Source of the DNA: Pocillopora verrucosa
Taxonomy: Eukaryota; Cnidaria; Anthozoa; Scleractinia; Pocilloporidae
NCBI RefSeq assembly: GCF_036669915.1
Contig: NC_089315.1
Location: 3,388,953-3,452,952, forward strand
Length of the DNA stretch: 64,000 nucleotides
Reading direction: 5' to 3'
Below are positions 22,291 to 34,800 of the stretch, piece by piece (position 1 is the first letter of the stretch; every line of letters starts with the position of its first letter). The notes below the pieces were generated by a model, which was given only the letters and a program-made list of their open reading frames with translations, was not told the DNA's origin and did not search any database. The translations under genes were made by a program, and so were the position numbers.

Positions 22291-23216
22291 TAGTTGTGGA
22301 TAATCTCACAAAATACTGGGACTTAGAGCAACTGAATGATACTGATGCTGAGTCCACAATCTTACAGATGAAGAAGATTTTCGCATGGCAGGGAGTCCCT
22401 GAGGTGGTTATATCAGACAATGGTCCTCAATATGCTAGCAAGGAATTTAAGGAGTTTTCAGAGAGTTGGAACTTTCATCACTATACCTCTTCACCACACC
22501 ATCCAAAAGGAAACGGTACGGCGGAAGCTGCAGTCAAACAAGCTAAGAGGATACTCAAGATGAGTCACGACCCCTGGATGGCTATTTTGGAACAAAGGAA
22601 TACACCTGACGAGTTGGCATCACCAAATGAGAAATTTAATTCCAGAAGAACAAGAACAGTTATACCTGTGAAATCAGAGTTACTTGAACCCCACGTAATA
22701 TCAACCTCAGGCATCATACGAGCTTCAGTCAGGAAGAAGCAACAGAACAAGAGGTATCATGGTAAGAGAGCAAAGCTGCTACCCCCTCTTGTTGTAGGAG
22801 ATAGTATTCACGCCAAGATCAGGCCTCAGTCGTCACCCCTGTGGACACAAGTCCGTGTGGTCAGAAGAGAATCTGACAGATCCTACATAGTGAAGGCCGA
22901 TGGCCGTGAGTACAAAAGGAATCGGTGTCACATCAGGAAAACTAGAGAAATGACAACGCCCAAAGTCGTTGTTACAAACCCTTATTTAGACTCTCCTGTG
23001 AGCCCACCCACACAGTCAGATGCAGCCTTGCCAACTGCCCCACAGCCTAAGTTCATAGAATTACTTGTAGTCAACAATGAAACAGGACAAATGCAGTTGA
23101 GTGACATAAAAAATGAGTCAAAATCAGAACAGGTACCGATTCGACAAGGCGTAACAAGATCACAGAGACAAGTCAAGCCAAACTCAAAGTATAAAGACTT
23201 CGTTCTTTTTAAATAA
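22287..23216 (+). pseudogene. element A integrase core and C-terminal region
   Basis: An open frame of about 309 codons holds the integrase catalytic core with VVISDNGPQYASKEF (second Asp) and HHPKGNGTAEAAVKQ (Glu), then a C-terminal region with VVGDSIHAKIRPQ. The N-terminal HHCC finger is lacking because of the upstream deletion. It ends at 23216, about 80 bases before the purine tract and 3' LTR. Confidence 0.85.
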
Positions 23217-23309
23217 CCTTAGAGACATTCAATAGACTGCAATAGGCAATGTGATGTCTAGTGATCTCCTTCATGAATTGTTTCGTCAGTCTTTGTAAAG
23301 AAGAGAGGA

Positions 23310-23543
23310 TGTAGTGTGACCTTCAAGAATGTTCTAGAAGTAGCTATGTCATGCTGAGTCATCATCGAATCAATATATAAATAGAACCTGTTGTAACCTG
23401 TTGTTACGGAACGTTCTAGATCTTCAACCGTACCAATAAAAGCCGAGCTTGTAACTAGATGTAGATAGTAGTTTGGTTGCTGGTATAGCCCGTCAGATAT
23501 CAATAAAGGTGTATGCTACAGAATACAAGACGTCCACGCTTCA
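23310..23543 (+). repeat. 3' LTR of element A
   Basis: A 234-base LTR with the same ends as the 5' LTR and a 5-base longer CTGTTGTAACCTGTTGTTAC region. It is followed by the target duplication ACAGC. Confidence 0.9.
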
Positions 23544-24040
23544 ACAGCCGAAACCTGAAAAGGGTATGGCCTCCGGGTTTGAGACCTACTTAACGGCTTA
23601 TTGGTCGTATCATAAAATAGGAAACCAGAAATGAAAAACAATTGAAACAAAAACGATACGAGCTTACGCTGAGGTACCAGAGGGTAAGACCGAAGTATGG
23701 GCAATCTGCACTGCACCTTTCCTCGGGACGCGAAAATAAACAAGTACCGAGTGTAGAGCACCAAAACTCTCCACCCAGCCAGGAGCGTCCTTTTGTGTTT
23801 TTTTGAGGTTCGAACCGCACAAGGGACTTAGATAATAGTGGTTTCTTCTATCGCTATCCTATATATGGTACCTTAAGCCCTGTGTTATCCACTGAACTTG
23901 TCCGCTAAGAGTGAAATGCCTTTTTATTGAAACATGATCCTCGACCTGAAAAAGAGTGCTTGAAATAAATGACTTGTGCTGATAGACTTTTACATAAAAT
24001 TGAAACCTCGTTGAGTCTCTCTTCCTCTGTTGTAAATAAT
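23544..24040. repeat. right half of the duplicated segment split by element A
   Basis: Matches 12704-13200: GCCTCCGGGTTTGAGACCTA, GGTACCAGAGGGTAAGACC and TGGGCAATCTGCACTGCACC occur in the same order, then a degraded tRNA-like B box (GGTTCGAACCGC) near 23810. Confidence 0.85.
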
Positions 24041-24823
24041 TAAAAAACTAATCATTCTAAATAAGACAGATGCTCCATGAGATTAAATTTTGAATAAATT
24101 ACTATGAATTCGAAAGAGGGAACATATGTTTATTTGTCAGTCCAAACGATGCTTCATTTGATCAGTGAAGTGCAACTTAGATTAATTACATAAAACTGCT
24201 TCTTTTTTTTGCTTTGCACACTATACTGCACGAACTGGAAAAAAGTTTCTTTTTAGATTTCTCAAGAAATGTAGACAATCAACTCTCTCGTGAGAGCGGA
24301 CACTGGGGAACTGAGAAAGAATGCGTTAGTTGAATTGTTTCTTACGAGAATCATATAAGCGAACACCAGTCTGTTTACGAGAGAATGTCCGCTTACGTTA
24401 ATTTGTAAATTGAGAGTTTGACTGAGGCAAAAAGGGGATTGAAAAATGCTTCCGTAAGTAGAACTATCCGCCTACGAGAGTGCAATTAGTGGAAAGTTGA
24501 GTGTAGTCTGTACATATATAATCCATGATCGCTGCTGATGAAACTGCGGTCGTCCATCATTATAAATAGAAAAATTTAGTTACAAATTATTTCTTCACTG
24601 CAACCTGATAGGTATCCATATTTCATATCTTAGGAGCAGAATGTTTAGCTAATTGAAAACATACTTAGAATAAATAGGTTACTCATTGGAACTTTAAAAC
24701 GCAATTATGGATAATTTTTTTTATGCATGACTTTTTATGGCAGCGATAAAATTTAATGAATAATGAAGCTAGCTTCTCGCTTCAATTAATTACCTAATAC
24801 TCAACTCTAACAAATCTAAAATA
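24041..24823. other. AT-rich spacer
   Basis: I see no coding sequence. Around 24285-24485 there are scattered short repeats of ttacgagag and tgtccgctta(c/g) in both orientations, probably remains of a palindromic repeat. Confidence 0.4.
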
Positions 24824-25660
24824 ATGCTTGTGGGTACCCATTAAAGGCTTGCCTCTAAGTCGTTCTCCATATCATCTAACGGCCGAGACTTAGAGAGATT
24901 AGAAAAGTTGAAATATCTAGGGGTTTTTATGGACCCAACACTTTCTTGGAAGTCCCACATTAATTACTTGGGAAAGAAGATCTCGTCTAGATTAGGAATG
25001 TTGCGTAGAGCACGAAAGATCTTGCCTCAGTCATCCTGTATCATTTTGTACAACGTAATGATACTTCCCCTTTTTGACTATTGCTCAGTTGTATGGAATA
25101 GTTGTGGGGCTATATCTAAATGGTATCTTGATAAGCTTAATGGGTGTTCGGCGAGTATTATCTTAAATAGGGCTGTGAGTGAAATAGATATCGTCCGTAT
25201 TCTTGGTTGGCCTAGCCTTCAGTCTCGTAGAGACTATCTTAAGTGCATGCTGGTTTTCAAATCTATGAACGGCTTAGTACCTTCTTACCTATTGAGCTAA
25301 GAAATATCATACATATAATACCAGGCACAGGGATTTGATTCGTCTTCCTTTGGCCAAAAGCACTAAATATCAAGGCAGTTCTAGATATAATGGTGGGTGC
25401 ACTTTTAATAATCTGTCCAAAGCAATAAGATCGCTGGAAAGCCTTAAAACTTTTAAAACTGAGTGTAAGCGGTTTTTCGAACAGATTTAATTAGTTATAT
25501 AGAATTTGTATGTATTTTCTCTAATGAGTTTTACTTTTGTCTGTCAATTTTATGTGTAACTTTGTATTGTCAAATTTTGTTTTTGCAGGGCTCTCTTTAA
25601 ACTAGCTATGCTGAATGTGATGACCCTGTTTAAACATTGTTTAAATAAATAAATAAATAA
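24824..25660 (+). mobile_element. 5'-truncated LINE 3' end (non-LTR reverse transcriptase)
   Basis: The frame 24908-25300 encodes the C-terminal part of a non-LTR reverse transcriptase (KYLGVFMDPTLSWKSHI, LFDYCSVVWNSC, FKSMNGLVPSYL). A frameshift near 25300 separates the end of the protein (ending KRFFEQI near 25490). About 150 bases of 3' UTR follow, then an (AAAT)n tail at about 25640-25660. The truncated 5' end and simple-repeat tail are typical of LINE insertion. I cannot assign the clade with confidence (CR1/L2-like). Confidence 0.85.
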
Positions 25661-25668
25661 AAGCTTAC

Positions 25669-25946
25669 TTTTGAGTTTGTTTGGCTTTCTCCAGGAGCAC
25701 ATATGTGGTGCATTGAGTCCCAATCTTTCTTTTGCTTTCCATAACTTCCAACAATCCGCGATGAAAGTAAATAGCACAGACTTTTAAGGAAGGAATCAAC
25801 CCGCTTCTAGCAGATCTTGTTCGAACGACAAGGAACATTAACCTCGGTCGCCTTCTTTCCATATGAGGAGTGTCTGCTTCAGTAATCGCAGACAAATTCA
25901 GTGGCTCTGTTCCAACTAGAACCGGCTGTATCCCACTTCTGATCAC
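25669..25946 (-). CDS. orphan exon of unknown protein
   Basis: I do not recognise this. A single exon-like block has a good acceptor (TTCCATTTTGTTGCAG) and a good donor (GTAAGC), and it is open for about 92 codons in one frame (phase 0 to phase 2). It encodes VIRSGIQPVLVGTEPLNLSA and further sequence rich in basic residues (MERRRPRL, MESKRKIG). The LINE tail ends only a few bases beyond its donor, so the LINE lies in the following intron. No neighbouring exons were found, so this may be part of a gene broken by repeats or a chance open frame. Confidence 0.3.
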
Positions 25947-27562
25947 CTGCAACAAAATGGAAGATAGCTAAAACTGTGAAAATTAGAAATAAATTTTTAT
26001 CCGTCTTAGTTGTACCTATGGATTTTCATGAAATGTTGAAGAGAACGATGATAGTCAAGATTAACGATGTTTCACATTCAAATACGTCCACTATGTTGTG
26101 GACGAAACCTGAACGATTTTATTTAAAAATTAGATGTAGGTGGTAATGTTTCTAGTGATATCGAAATATAGGTAACGTTGTTCGAGAATATGAATACATA
26201 TTAGGTAACAAAGATTTAAAGTCATTGTGGGAACTTTCTACTCATCATGTCTAACAGTTGTTTTCTATTCCATCGCTATGAAATTCAATCATGTTGCTAC
26301 TTTCTAATAACTAAGAATGTAGTTTCTTTTACCATTTTGAAACTTCGGGGTCCAGTGTTGTACGTGTTCTCCTCTCGTTTCGATCACTCTAACAAACGAT
26401 TCACACCAGCCCAAGTTTGTTTGAAGTTGTTAGCTGCTAACATCTCGGTAAAGAGAGGATCCGATGTGTGATCAGTTCGCACGAGTTTAACCATAACAGG
26501 TTTGACAAAACTCGTCGATGTCTCATCAAGGCTGTCAAAAACTGCACAATGATTTTTCCTCTCTTCCAAGAGCAATGACTAAGGCCACCAAATGCAATAG
26601 TAGCATGAATGATTTCATTCAGTAAACGGCCACCGTTGAAAAGTAAAAATGAACAATTTGGGTGAGCTGCGCATGACAGTAAAAAAAGTTGCTGGAATTC
26701 AAGTAGTTTACATTCAAAGGCGCAAAAAATTCGCATACATCAATGAAAGCTCATTATTTCGAATTTAACCTCTGCAACACCTTTTTGCTCGTCTTTTACA
26801 TTTGCATATGAGAGGAAATTTTTCTCCGCTTTACTCTGTGTGGCACGTTTTTTTTTTTAGCAACGAAATCTTCATTTGAATGTTGTCGACCGTTTGAAGT
26901 CTAGGATCTAGGAAAGTATCCCGCTTGCTGCAAACAGCGGTATAACGCTTTTTTTTTTGGGGGGGGGGATGGGTTTTTCTTAATGTAATCCTCCTAGCTA
27001 ATCCTAGTTGCTTTTGGGGAAAATAATGAAAAGTGAGTTAAAAAAACAAAAACAAAGAAAAGGACGCAAAAAAAACTTTCCTAAATGGATATTTATATTC
27101 TCCCTACTGTTCTCTTTACATCTCCGCTGGTACAGACAAGGAGAATTTGTCTGACAATCATGATCTACAGAAAATTAATGATCTTTTTTTTTATTTTCAT
27201 GACCTTTACCTTTGATTAAAGGGTGACACTGCAATGAGAAATTAGAATCCAGTCACTCTTATGGCTTAAAGGATAAGGATTGAAATTGTGATCTAGCAAA
27301 CTAGACTGAGCTGTTTCGATTCTGCCAAATATAAAAAGTAAAGAAAGCAATTTTGCTTCAATATCGAAGTTTCCCGATTCGGAATTCTGATGAATCTTAA
27401 CGAAAAAATTAACCATGCATGAACCCCCATGAGACGCTGGGTTTGAGCGAAGATTTGGTTTGCATTTAATAGTGCCAAAAAAAATTCAGTAGTAATTGAG
27501 TGCAATGGAAACAGTATATGCTAAATGATAAGGGACCAGTCTTTATTTATGGCCTGAGGAGC

Positions 27563-27590
27563 GGGGGGGGGGGGGGGGGACGGGGGGGGG
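27563..27590 (+). repeat. poly-G tract
   Basis: Seventeen G, then AC, then nine G. A C13 tract lies 209 bases downstream (27799-27811). Such tracts can form G-quadruplexes and are often miscalled, so the exact length is uncertain. Confidence 0.8.
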
Positions 27591-27855
27591 AAGAAGAGAT
27601 GTTTAGGATTTTAGGGGGTTCACATGGTTTTCAGGGGAAACGAAAGGGCAGATCAGTCATTGCTAACAGAGTTGAATCGGAGGACTAGAGAAAACTTGCT
27701 GCTAACTAACTGCCATTGAAGGGGGACCATAAGAGTGTTGCAGAACCTTATGAGGGATCAGGTAAATTTTAATCGTGACACAACCAAATCCCCCGACTCC
27801 CCCCCCCCCCCACCCCATCCCCCAAATTATACCTCTCCGAGCGCTGATTTACACT

Positions 27856-28086
27856 CCACTCGCACCAAAGCTTAAGCATGTTTAAAAGCTGTTTTGTTAA
27901 GGACGGTTTAAAAGTTTCTTCCTCATAGCAGCTGCCTAAAATCGATGTTTTTCGACTTCTGTTGCACATTGATCATACAAATTAGTGGTAATTTGAATAG
28001 AAAATTAATTTTTTCATTTCTCCGTTCCTGATTTTCATTCAGTTGAGCCCGATTCAACTAAACATATTTTGCTGGTGTGAATGGGG
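27856..28086 (-). mobile_element. MITE-like element, family M (copy 1)
   Basis: The right end reads TGCTGGTGTGAATGGGG and the left end is the diverged inverse CCACTCGCACCAAAGC. Inner segments (AAGCATGTTTAAAAGCTGTT; CATATTTTGCTGG) match the element at 41902-42140 in inverse orientation. The size is about 231 bases, non-coding, with terminal inverted repeats: a non-autonomous DNA transposon. Confidence 0.75.
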
Positions 28087-28257
28087 TTTAAACCTCGCTG
28101 AAAAACGGAAATAATATAAAATAAATGAATAACAATTAAACCTGTTTGATACCTGCAAGCGGTACAACAAACGAAAACTAAAAAGACAAAAATAGGAACT
28201 CTTATTTATTTCGTGCGTGGTTGATAACCACAAGAAATTACAGTTGAAGATGTCACC

Positions 28258-28432
28258 AGACTACGAGCAGTATCTCCTTTCCGGCGAAATCTGTCGCAAG
28301 ACTCACTTACTTTTCGTGCGCCTCACTTTAAGAGTTCCGAGCAACGCACTAACATCAATTTTATTTTTTCGGTGACTTTTTGTAACTCGCGCAACGGATT
28401 TCGCAAAAAAAAAAAAGGACTGCTCGTAGTCT
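28258..28432. mobile_element. short palindromic MITE-like element
   Basis: Ends are exact 13-base inverted repeats AGACTACGAGCAG and CTGCTCGTAGTCT, about 175 bases apart. Inner parts are also partly inverted (GGCGAAATCTGTCGC versus GCAACGGATTTCGC). It is non-coding and looks like a non-autonomous foldback element. Confidence 0.7.
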
Positions 28433-28830
28433 TACTTGTCACCTGCACTTGAAGGCAATATCTTATAATATATTACCTACGACAACTGTAGCGCTACTCA
28501 TGGAGAGAGAGTTTTCAGTAACAATCTAACTTGATTCATCGTCAAAATGTTGAAGAAATTACCATAACTAAACTAAAAAAAATACGCCAGTGTTCCAGAC
28601 TGTCATTATCAGAAAAGACATTTGTCGTAGGTCTTTTACAGTATTGTACAAAAAGTCCTTTTCTCCCTTTTCTAGCGACCAAAATTTTATTGCTGGCGAA
28701 AATTTTCTCAAATGTATCAATTAAATATTTGTTTACTTTATTCATTATTCACTGATCCACAGGTTTCTGTTTGGAAAGGCAAGTAAAAAAAATGCTTGGT
28801 TCCAGTGATTGCTGGGGTCAGGTTACGAAG

Positions 28831-31800
28831 TTAAATTTTCTTCGGCTTCCATTTACGAGACTCCTCAAGATTCTTGAACCAGCTTCGCAAAGACTGATCA
28901 ATTCTGAGAACCACAAGATAACTGAAGCACAACACCACCGTGATTAAAAGGAACGAGACACCTTCAAACACAAATCGAGGCGCAAAAATCTTCCACACCA
29001 TAAGATGACGGCGGTGGACCGCAGCAGAACAACAAGTAGCCAGGAGCTGTAAATAAATAAATAAATAAATAAATCAGAAAATAAATAGACAATAAATAAA
29101 TCAATTCATAGATAAGGAAATGAAAATTAACCCTTTGAATCGTAAGAGTGACTAGCATCTAATTTCTCCACTGATTACACCTAATAAAGCTCTTGATTGT
29201 TTAACAAATTCTCCTTGTGCGCACTGACGATAGGGTGTTTAGGGTCACACTGGTAAAAATTACAAATCTACGAACCCCAGATTTTTTTATTTCGTGACGC
29301 TGTTCTTTACGCCTAAAAATACCACCCTTTTGCTAAACCCTACAGTTAAACGTATGACTGAGTTCATTTTTATATCTACACTTTTCTCAGTGTTGTTGCT
29401 TCAGAATCAAATATCAAGTAGTTTCATTTTCTTTTTATTTTCTCACCATAAAAAGTCTTATTTACAAGAACATAAATACAATAAGCTGTAATTGTTGCAG
29501 TTCATTTAACCGTTGGTATCAGGTATGCTCAGTATCTGAGCAACTAAGCACTTACCCCTCCCCTAAGCCAACATTAAACCCTAACTTGTTATCAGTCGAC
29601 TGTTGTTGGGTCAAGGGAGGGGTAGGTGTGCAGTTGCTGAGATACTGACACTGCTCCAACCGTTCGATCAAACTGGCGAAAAACTGTGCAACAAAAGTTT
29701 TGAGTTCTAAGTTAAAACTAACCTTGAGGCCGTGGAGAGTCTGGTAAGTGACTAAGAGCCGAAACATCCGAGTTCTTAACAGTTCAGGACTTTCAATCCA
29801 ATCAAACTCTCCTTTGCTTGGTTGAGGGCTATTTTTGCTGCGAGTTCCTAGGAGCCTGTTTTGTATTTGAGGCCAAAAGAGAAGGAGTGGAAGACCCAAG
29901 GCGAAAAGGACTGGACCAGAGAAAGTATTCAGCAGTATAAGGAGACCTACAATAAGAATAGAAAGAAGTTATCCATAAAAGAGAGGAAAACGCACAAACA
30001 CAGCAAACAATACTGTCGCCCAAAATAACAGCATCATTGATTCGTCTCATTTTACACGTCGGCACTAAAATTTTCGTAAAACTTTGCGATTGGGACACGC
30101 TAAAGTGGGCCTTGCCGTCAAGAAGAGGCAGTCGTTGTGCAGAAGTTAAAACGTACGAACCGTCGGCCGTGAAAAAAACAAACAAACAAAAGACAAGAAA
30201 CGGCTCCGTTGTAGGGAAGCGGCGGTTAATACAGGTTTCATTTTGCTTTACGCGAGAAAGAGACGATTTCAATCACCTTTAGTTCACTAATTTTTCTGGC
30301 GCTGAATGAAATCAAAATGAGCTAAGTTTTGAGGTTTATGCTTCACCTGGTATCACAATATTTCCCATGTCTCCTGGGAAGCCAACAAAAGCAGCTTCAA
30401 AGCGGATGGACGGAATGGTGGCCTGGTGACCAGTGCAATAGAAGTAATATGACGACATGAAATACCACAGTACTACCACGCTGAATGAGGTGTCTACAAA
30501 TAGAGAAATTTGTGAGAACTAGTTGATCAGACCGTTGTCTCCGTAAATGAAACCGGTCAGTTTTCAGAACTCGTAGAAGTTGTTCTCACCGAGTTTACCC
30601 TGTCTTTTGAGCAAGGCTAGTCTACGTTCCCTACGTTTAGTCCCTCAGAGGGACTAAAAGACTTATCGCGAACTGCACAGGGGTGCTGGGGAAATAATAA
30701 TCAGCTATTCTTCAAAGATTGAAGACACACGAGGTAGAATACTGCTCAAAAGTAAGTTGACAGTCTCGAATCGCTGTTCCTTGATTCTTCTCGTGTCACG
30801 AACCGAGTTTCGAGGGTCTCGATACTCAACTCGAATGTCTTGAAACTCGACTCGAGCCTCGATACTCGATAACTTCGAGGATCGAGGGACTGTCAACTTA
30901 CTTTTGAGCGGTACTATAGAACGACTCACGAGTCCTAGTTTTAGTTAAAGCGAGTTGACGTTCGCTTTCCGTTTGCATCAACAAGGCTCAGTTCTTTCTT
31001 TCATTTTGGCTAGACCTAGAAAGTGGAAAGTGGCCGATAGCGGTTGTCAGTCGTTGTTGATTACATCAATTACTTCACTGTTCTGATGGGTTTATAAGAG
31101 TGCGAGTTTTAGCAGAGTTAAATCGTCAGCATTCGTCTACTGTTCCCTCTAAATTCACTAAACTCACAGCAAACATTTGCTAACAGCAGAACAACTTTGC
31201 TTATAACGTGCCCAAAAATTGTACATACACCCCATAGCACTTACCGGAGTTTCCACGAGCACTATCGCCAGGTTCTGCATCATGGCTCAATCCGTGAATC
31301 TCCAACAGCAAAAAGATGTGGAAAAAAATCAGAGAAATAGACAAAGCCATTCCGTTGCCCAACAACATCATTAAAGGCAATCCAACGGCAACAAATAGAA
31401 CCAGTATTGCCGACGAAAAAACGGTTCCAAGACCATACACCATGGGCGTGTTTGTATCGTCCTCACACTCTTCTCCCGCCAAGACTTTCTTTCCATCCAA
31501 TTTCTTCCAATTCTGTCTCACTTCACGGACCAGAGCATGGATAATTCTGGAATTATCACCAGTCTCTTGCAAAGATTTCACTCCTTCGTTGAGAGAGTTC
31601 CTTCCGTTTTTAAAGACAGTGTAGATATATAGGGGTGAGTACAAAACGCATGCAATTGTTGCCATACACATAGAGTAGACAATCTGCGGAAAGATTATTT
31701 GTTGCCACACCTGCATCTCTGGAAAGACAGTGGCCATCTTCTGTGGAACGATCTGCAGCATCCAGTGAGCGCACATGAAGATGAAAGCCAAGGGAACAGT

Positions 31801-34800
31801 ATACCTCACACTTAGAACTATAAACGTTGTGCCATTTAAATTTCCATGATAACGAAGCCACTGGCGAAGTGAAAAAGGAATTATACCAGTGCATAAAATG
31901 GTCAAAATAAATCGATTGTTTTCCAAGTTGGTCTTGTCCGCGGAGGTCGACTGAGGTTTAAGAAAATCTGTTGGCACACAAGACCACTGCTCCTCGCGAC
32001 AAGCTCGTAACATTATAGCAGTTCTGTTGACAATATCAAATGCTATCCACGCTATAAACAATCTGAGGAAGAATCCAGATATATCGCTCTTTTTGTCCTT
32101 TTTGGAAAATCTCCTAAAATGATGTCTTAGAACGAGATTCCTGTTATTGATGGGATAAACTTTCCATATGGCTTGAACACATTTCACTCCAATTAAAGAC
32201 TGAATGAAAAAGGCAATCAGCTTGTCCTCGTTCACCACAAAACTGTTTGACAATGAAGCCCAGCATTGAAGTAAACATAACACCGCGGCAAAAATGTTGT
32301 CTAATGACAATTTTTTTAAAAAACCACTCGCTGTTACTTGGGTGTATTTCAGAACCATCTTTTGAAGAAAAACAAACATTGCCAACAGCAGTGCGCATGC
32401 TATATATAGTGGTATTACGATAATGACATTGAAGTCACAGGATGTCGCTGCAGATGCAATAATGAAGCCTATCAGCGGGACTAAAACCAGCAGAGACAAT
32501 CGGTTTTCACTGAAATTAAGAAGGGCTAAAACAACTAAAGCGACAGCCACAAAAATCACAGAGATACCCGCAAATATAGAGTTCAGATCAAACTTCGCCC
32601 ACATCGACCGACAGAGAACTTTCGCACCAGACAAATAGTCACTATGAAATTTTTCGGCAGAAGATAATATAACACTGAGATGCTTTAGTTCTTCTCCAGA
32701 GGCTTTTCTGAGCATTTCCCCATGTCCCCCAAGGCTGTCAACCAAATCTTTAGCTTCAGAGACCAGTGCAGTTGCATTTTGTAAAATCTTCCCAAGCTCC
32801 TCTAACTTGCCTCTAGGAATATCTCCCGAGATCGAGGCATACTTTGTGAGATACTTGTGGACTTGCTTGGCATTCAGTTCAAAAGCTATGTTTCTTTGAA
32901 GCAACTCCAGCACTTGCTGTGCAATTATATCATTTTCACTGTCTGCTTGATGAGAGTGAATGTCCGAGGTACTTCCATGGCAGAACAACTCAGGTATAAT
33001 AGTACCCAGGTTTCCAAATGGAATGGGTATACCTAACAGCAGGGAGAGAGTTGGGACCAAGTCTATCTGGGAAACAGTTGCAGTTTTCTCCTGTGTTGAA
33101 CAAAAATTACAAATTATAAAATTATTTCATGTATACTCATGTGTACAGAAGAAAATTGGAATCCACAACACAAATGGCATTAGGAATAAAATGTTAGTTT
33201 GAGGTAGGAAATCTCACAACATGGGAACATTTCAGAGAAGTTTTTAGCCCAGACAAACTGTCAAAAAGGCCACAGAGAGAAAAAGTATGCAATACCAATG
33301 ACATTGAAAACTTCTTAACACTGAATTCAATAAATAAGAAATGCCAGTTTAAGTTAGCTCTTTTTAACCCTTTAACCCCTAAGAACGACTAACTTTTAAT
33401 TCCTTCTCACAACATCACCCCTGAATCAAACATGAAGGCCACAAGAATAAATAAAAGAAATGGTTATAAACTAAAGAAGTTCTTGATTTTAAACAAACTC
33501 TTCTTGTCAGCACCTTTGGAAATGTATAAAGAACAGTATAGAGAATATGCATACTGATGTTAGGGTAAAATGGGTTAAAGAAATCAACCGAAATCTTCCA
33601 CTGCCTATACTATTTAACAATAATTGGTTCATACGTCAGCGTGTGTTCATCAAGATATGAAGCACACGGGAAGTTTGGAGAGCATGAAAGATGCGTAAGA
33701 GTTGCTCAAGACGTAGCATTGAGCAACTCTTACGCATCTTTCATGCTCTCCAAACTTCCCAAGTGCTTCATATCTTGATGAACACACGCTGACGTATGAA
33801 CCAATTGTTTTATAACATTTTCAACCCAATGGAAAATTTTTTCTAGAGGGATTTGTTTGCTGACGTCATAAGCGTGCAAAATAGGAATATGAAGCTCACT
33901 CACACAATTGAATTTGATTAGACAAATTTACTAGCTATGTTATATTTTTGATTAAAGAAAAAAAACACATAATAGTTGACTAAAAAGTGAGTTATGAGAT
34001 TGTACAAAAAGTACTAGGATTTCAATAAGACTATAGCGAAAACAAATTTGAGAATAATTTATTTACATGTAGTATGAACTGTATCATCCCTTTCCTTACC
34101 TTTTTCATGTTACACGTCAATATAGGTTTGGTTGAATAAACAAAAAGGGCTGCATCCACCTCATCATCACTGTCACCACCATGGTCACCAGTACGGGTCA
34201 TACCATGGTCACCCATCACAAGCAATACTGTTTTGTCATCAAGAGTCTCCATTACAGACCTGTATGGCATAACACAAAAAGTAGTATAAGAATACATTAT
34301 ATCAATTTGAAATCTATCCAGCCTTTCATTGCATTGAAACAATTTGTATTTTTAGGGAGGCCAACTGCTAATTAAAAGATCTATTATGTTGAATAAACAA
34401 CCAAATTTGGAAAAAATATCACCTGGCACTATCAATAACAAAGTTAACTAGTAGAAAAAATGCTAAATTGGATTGGCAGTGGACATCCATGAAGTGGCTC
34501 TTCTCAAAGACTGTCTCTAATTTTAATTATAACTTGGAGTGCTGGTTTTGTGGAGGGTGGAGAACTGTAATTGGTCTAGAAGAATTTAATCCTTTGTGCA
34601 AGTGTGATGATAAGCTCAATCCACAACTGACAACAACTTAATGAATCAAATCTTGGACACAATGTGGAGAAATGAACCAAAAATTTGACAAATTTTGAAT
34701 TGTGTAACTTATATTCACATCACAAAAGTTACAACAACAAGGCCCTGAAAATGTGAAATTTGGCAAATTTCCCTTTCTTTACTTTTGCACCACACTATGC

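Larger units (their letters stand above)
14920..23543 (+). mobile_element. Ty3/gypsy LTR retrotransposon A, degraded, with nested inserts
   Basis: The element is bounded by LTRs 14920-15148 and 23310-23543, both running from TGTAGTGTGAC to CTTCA. The target duplication is ATAGC (14915-14919) versus ACAGC (23544-23548). A primer-binding-like TGGTGTCAGGAAGG follows the 5' LTR, and a purine tract AAAGAAGAGAGGA precedes the 3' LTR. Domain order gag, protease, reverse transcriptase, RNase H, integrase identifies Ty3/gypsy. It is interrupted by element B (16409-20242) and solo LTR C (21081-21234). Without these inserts it is about 4.6 kb, and it carries many stops and frameshifts. It sits inside a duplicated repeat segment, not a gene. 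Confidence 0.93.
25947..28250. other. non-coding stretch
   Basis: No coding exon is supportable. Contents are an R2-type repeat near 27100-27272, a pure G tract (27563-27590), a C tract (27799-27811), a MITE-like element (27856-28086) and long T runs near 26850 and 26950. Confidence 0.4.

Noticed and set aside
31316-31624. A plus-strand frame of 102 codons
   Set aside because: It is the complement of the large PIGO exon.
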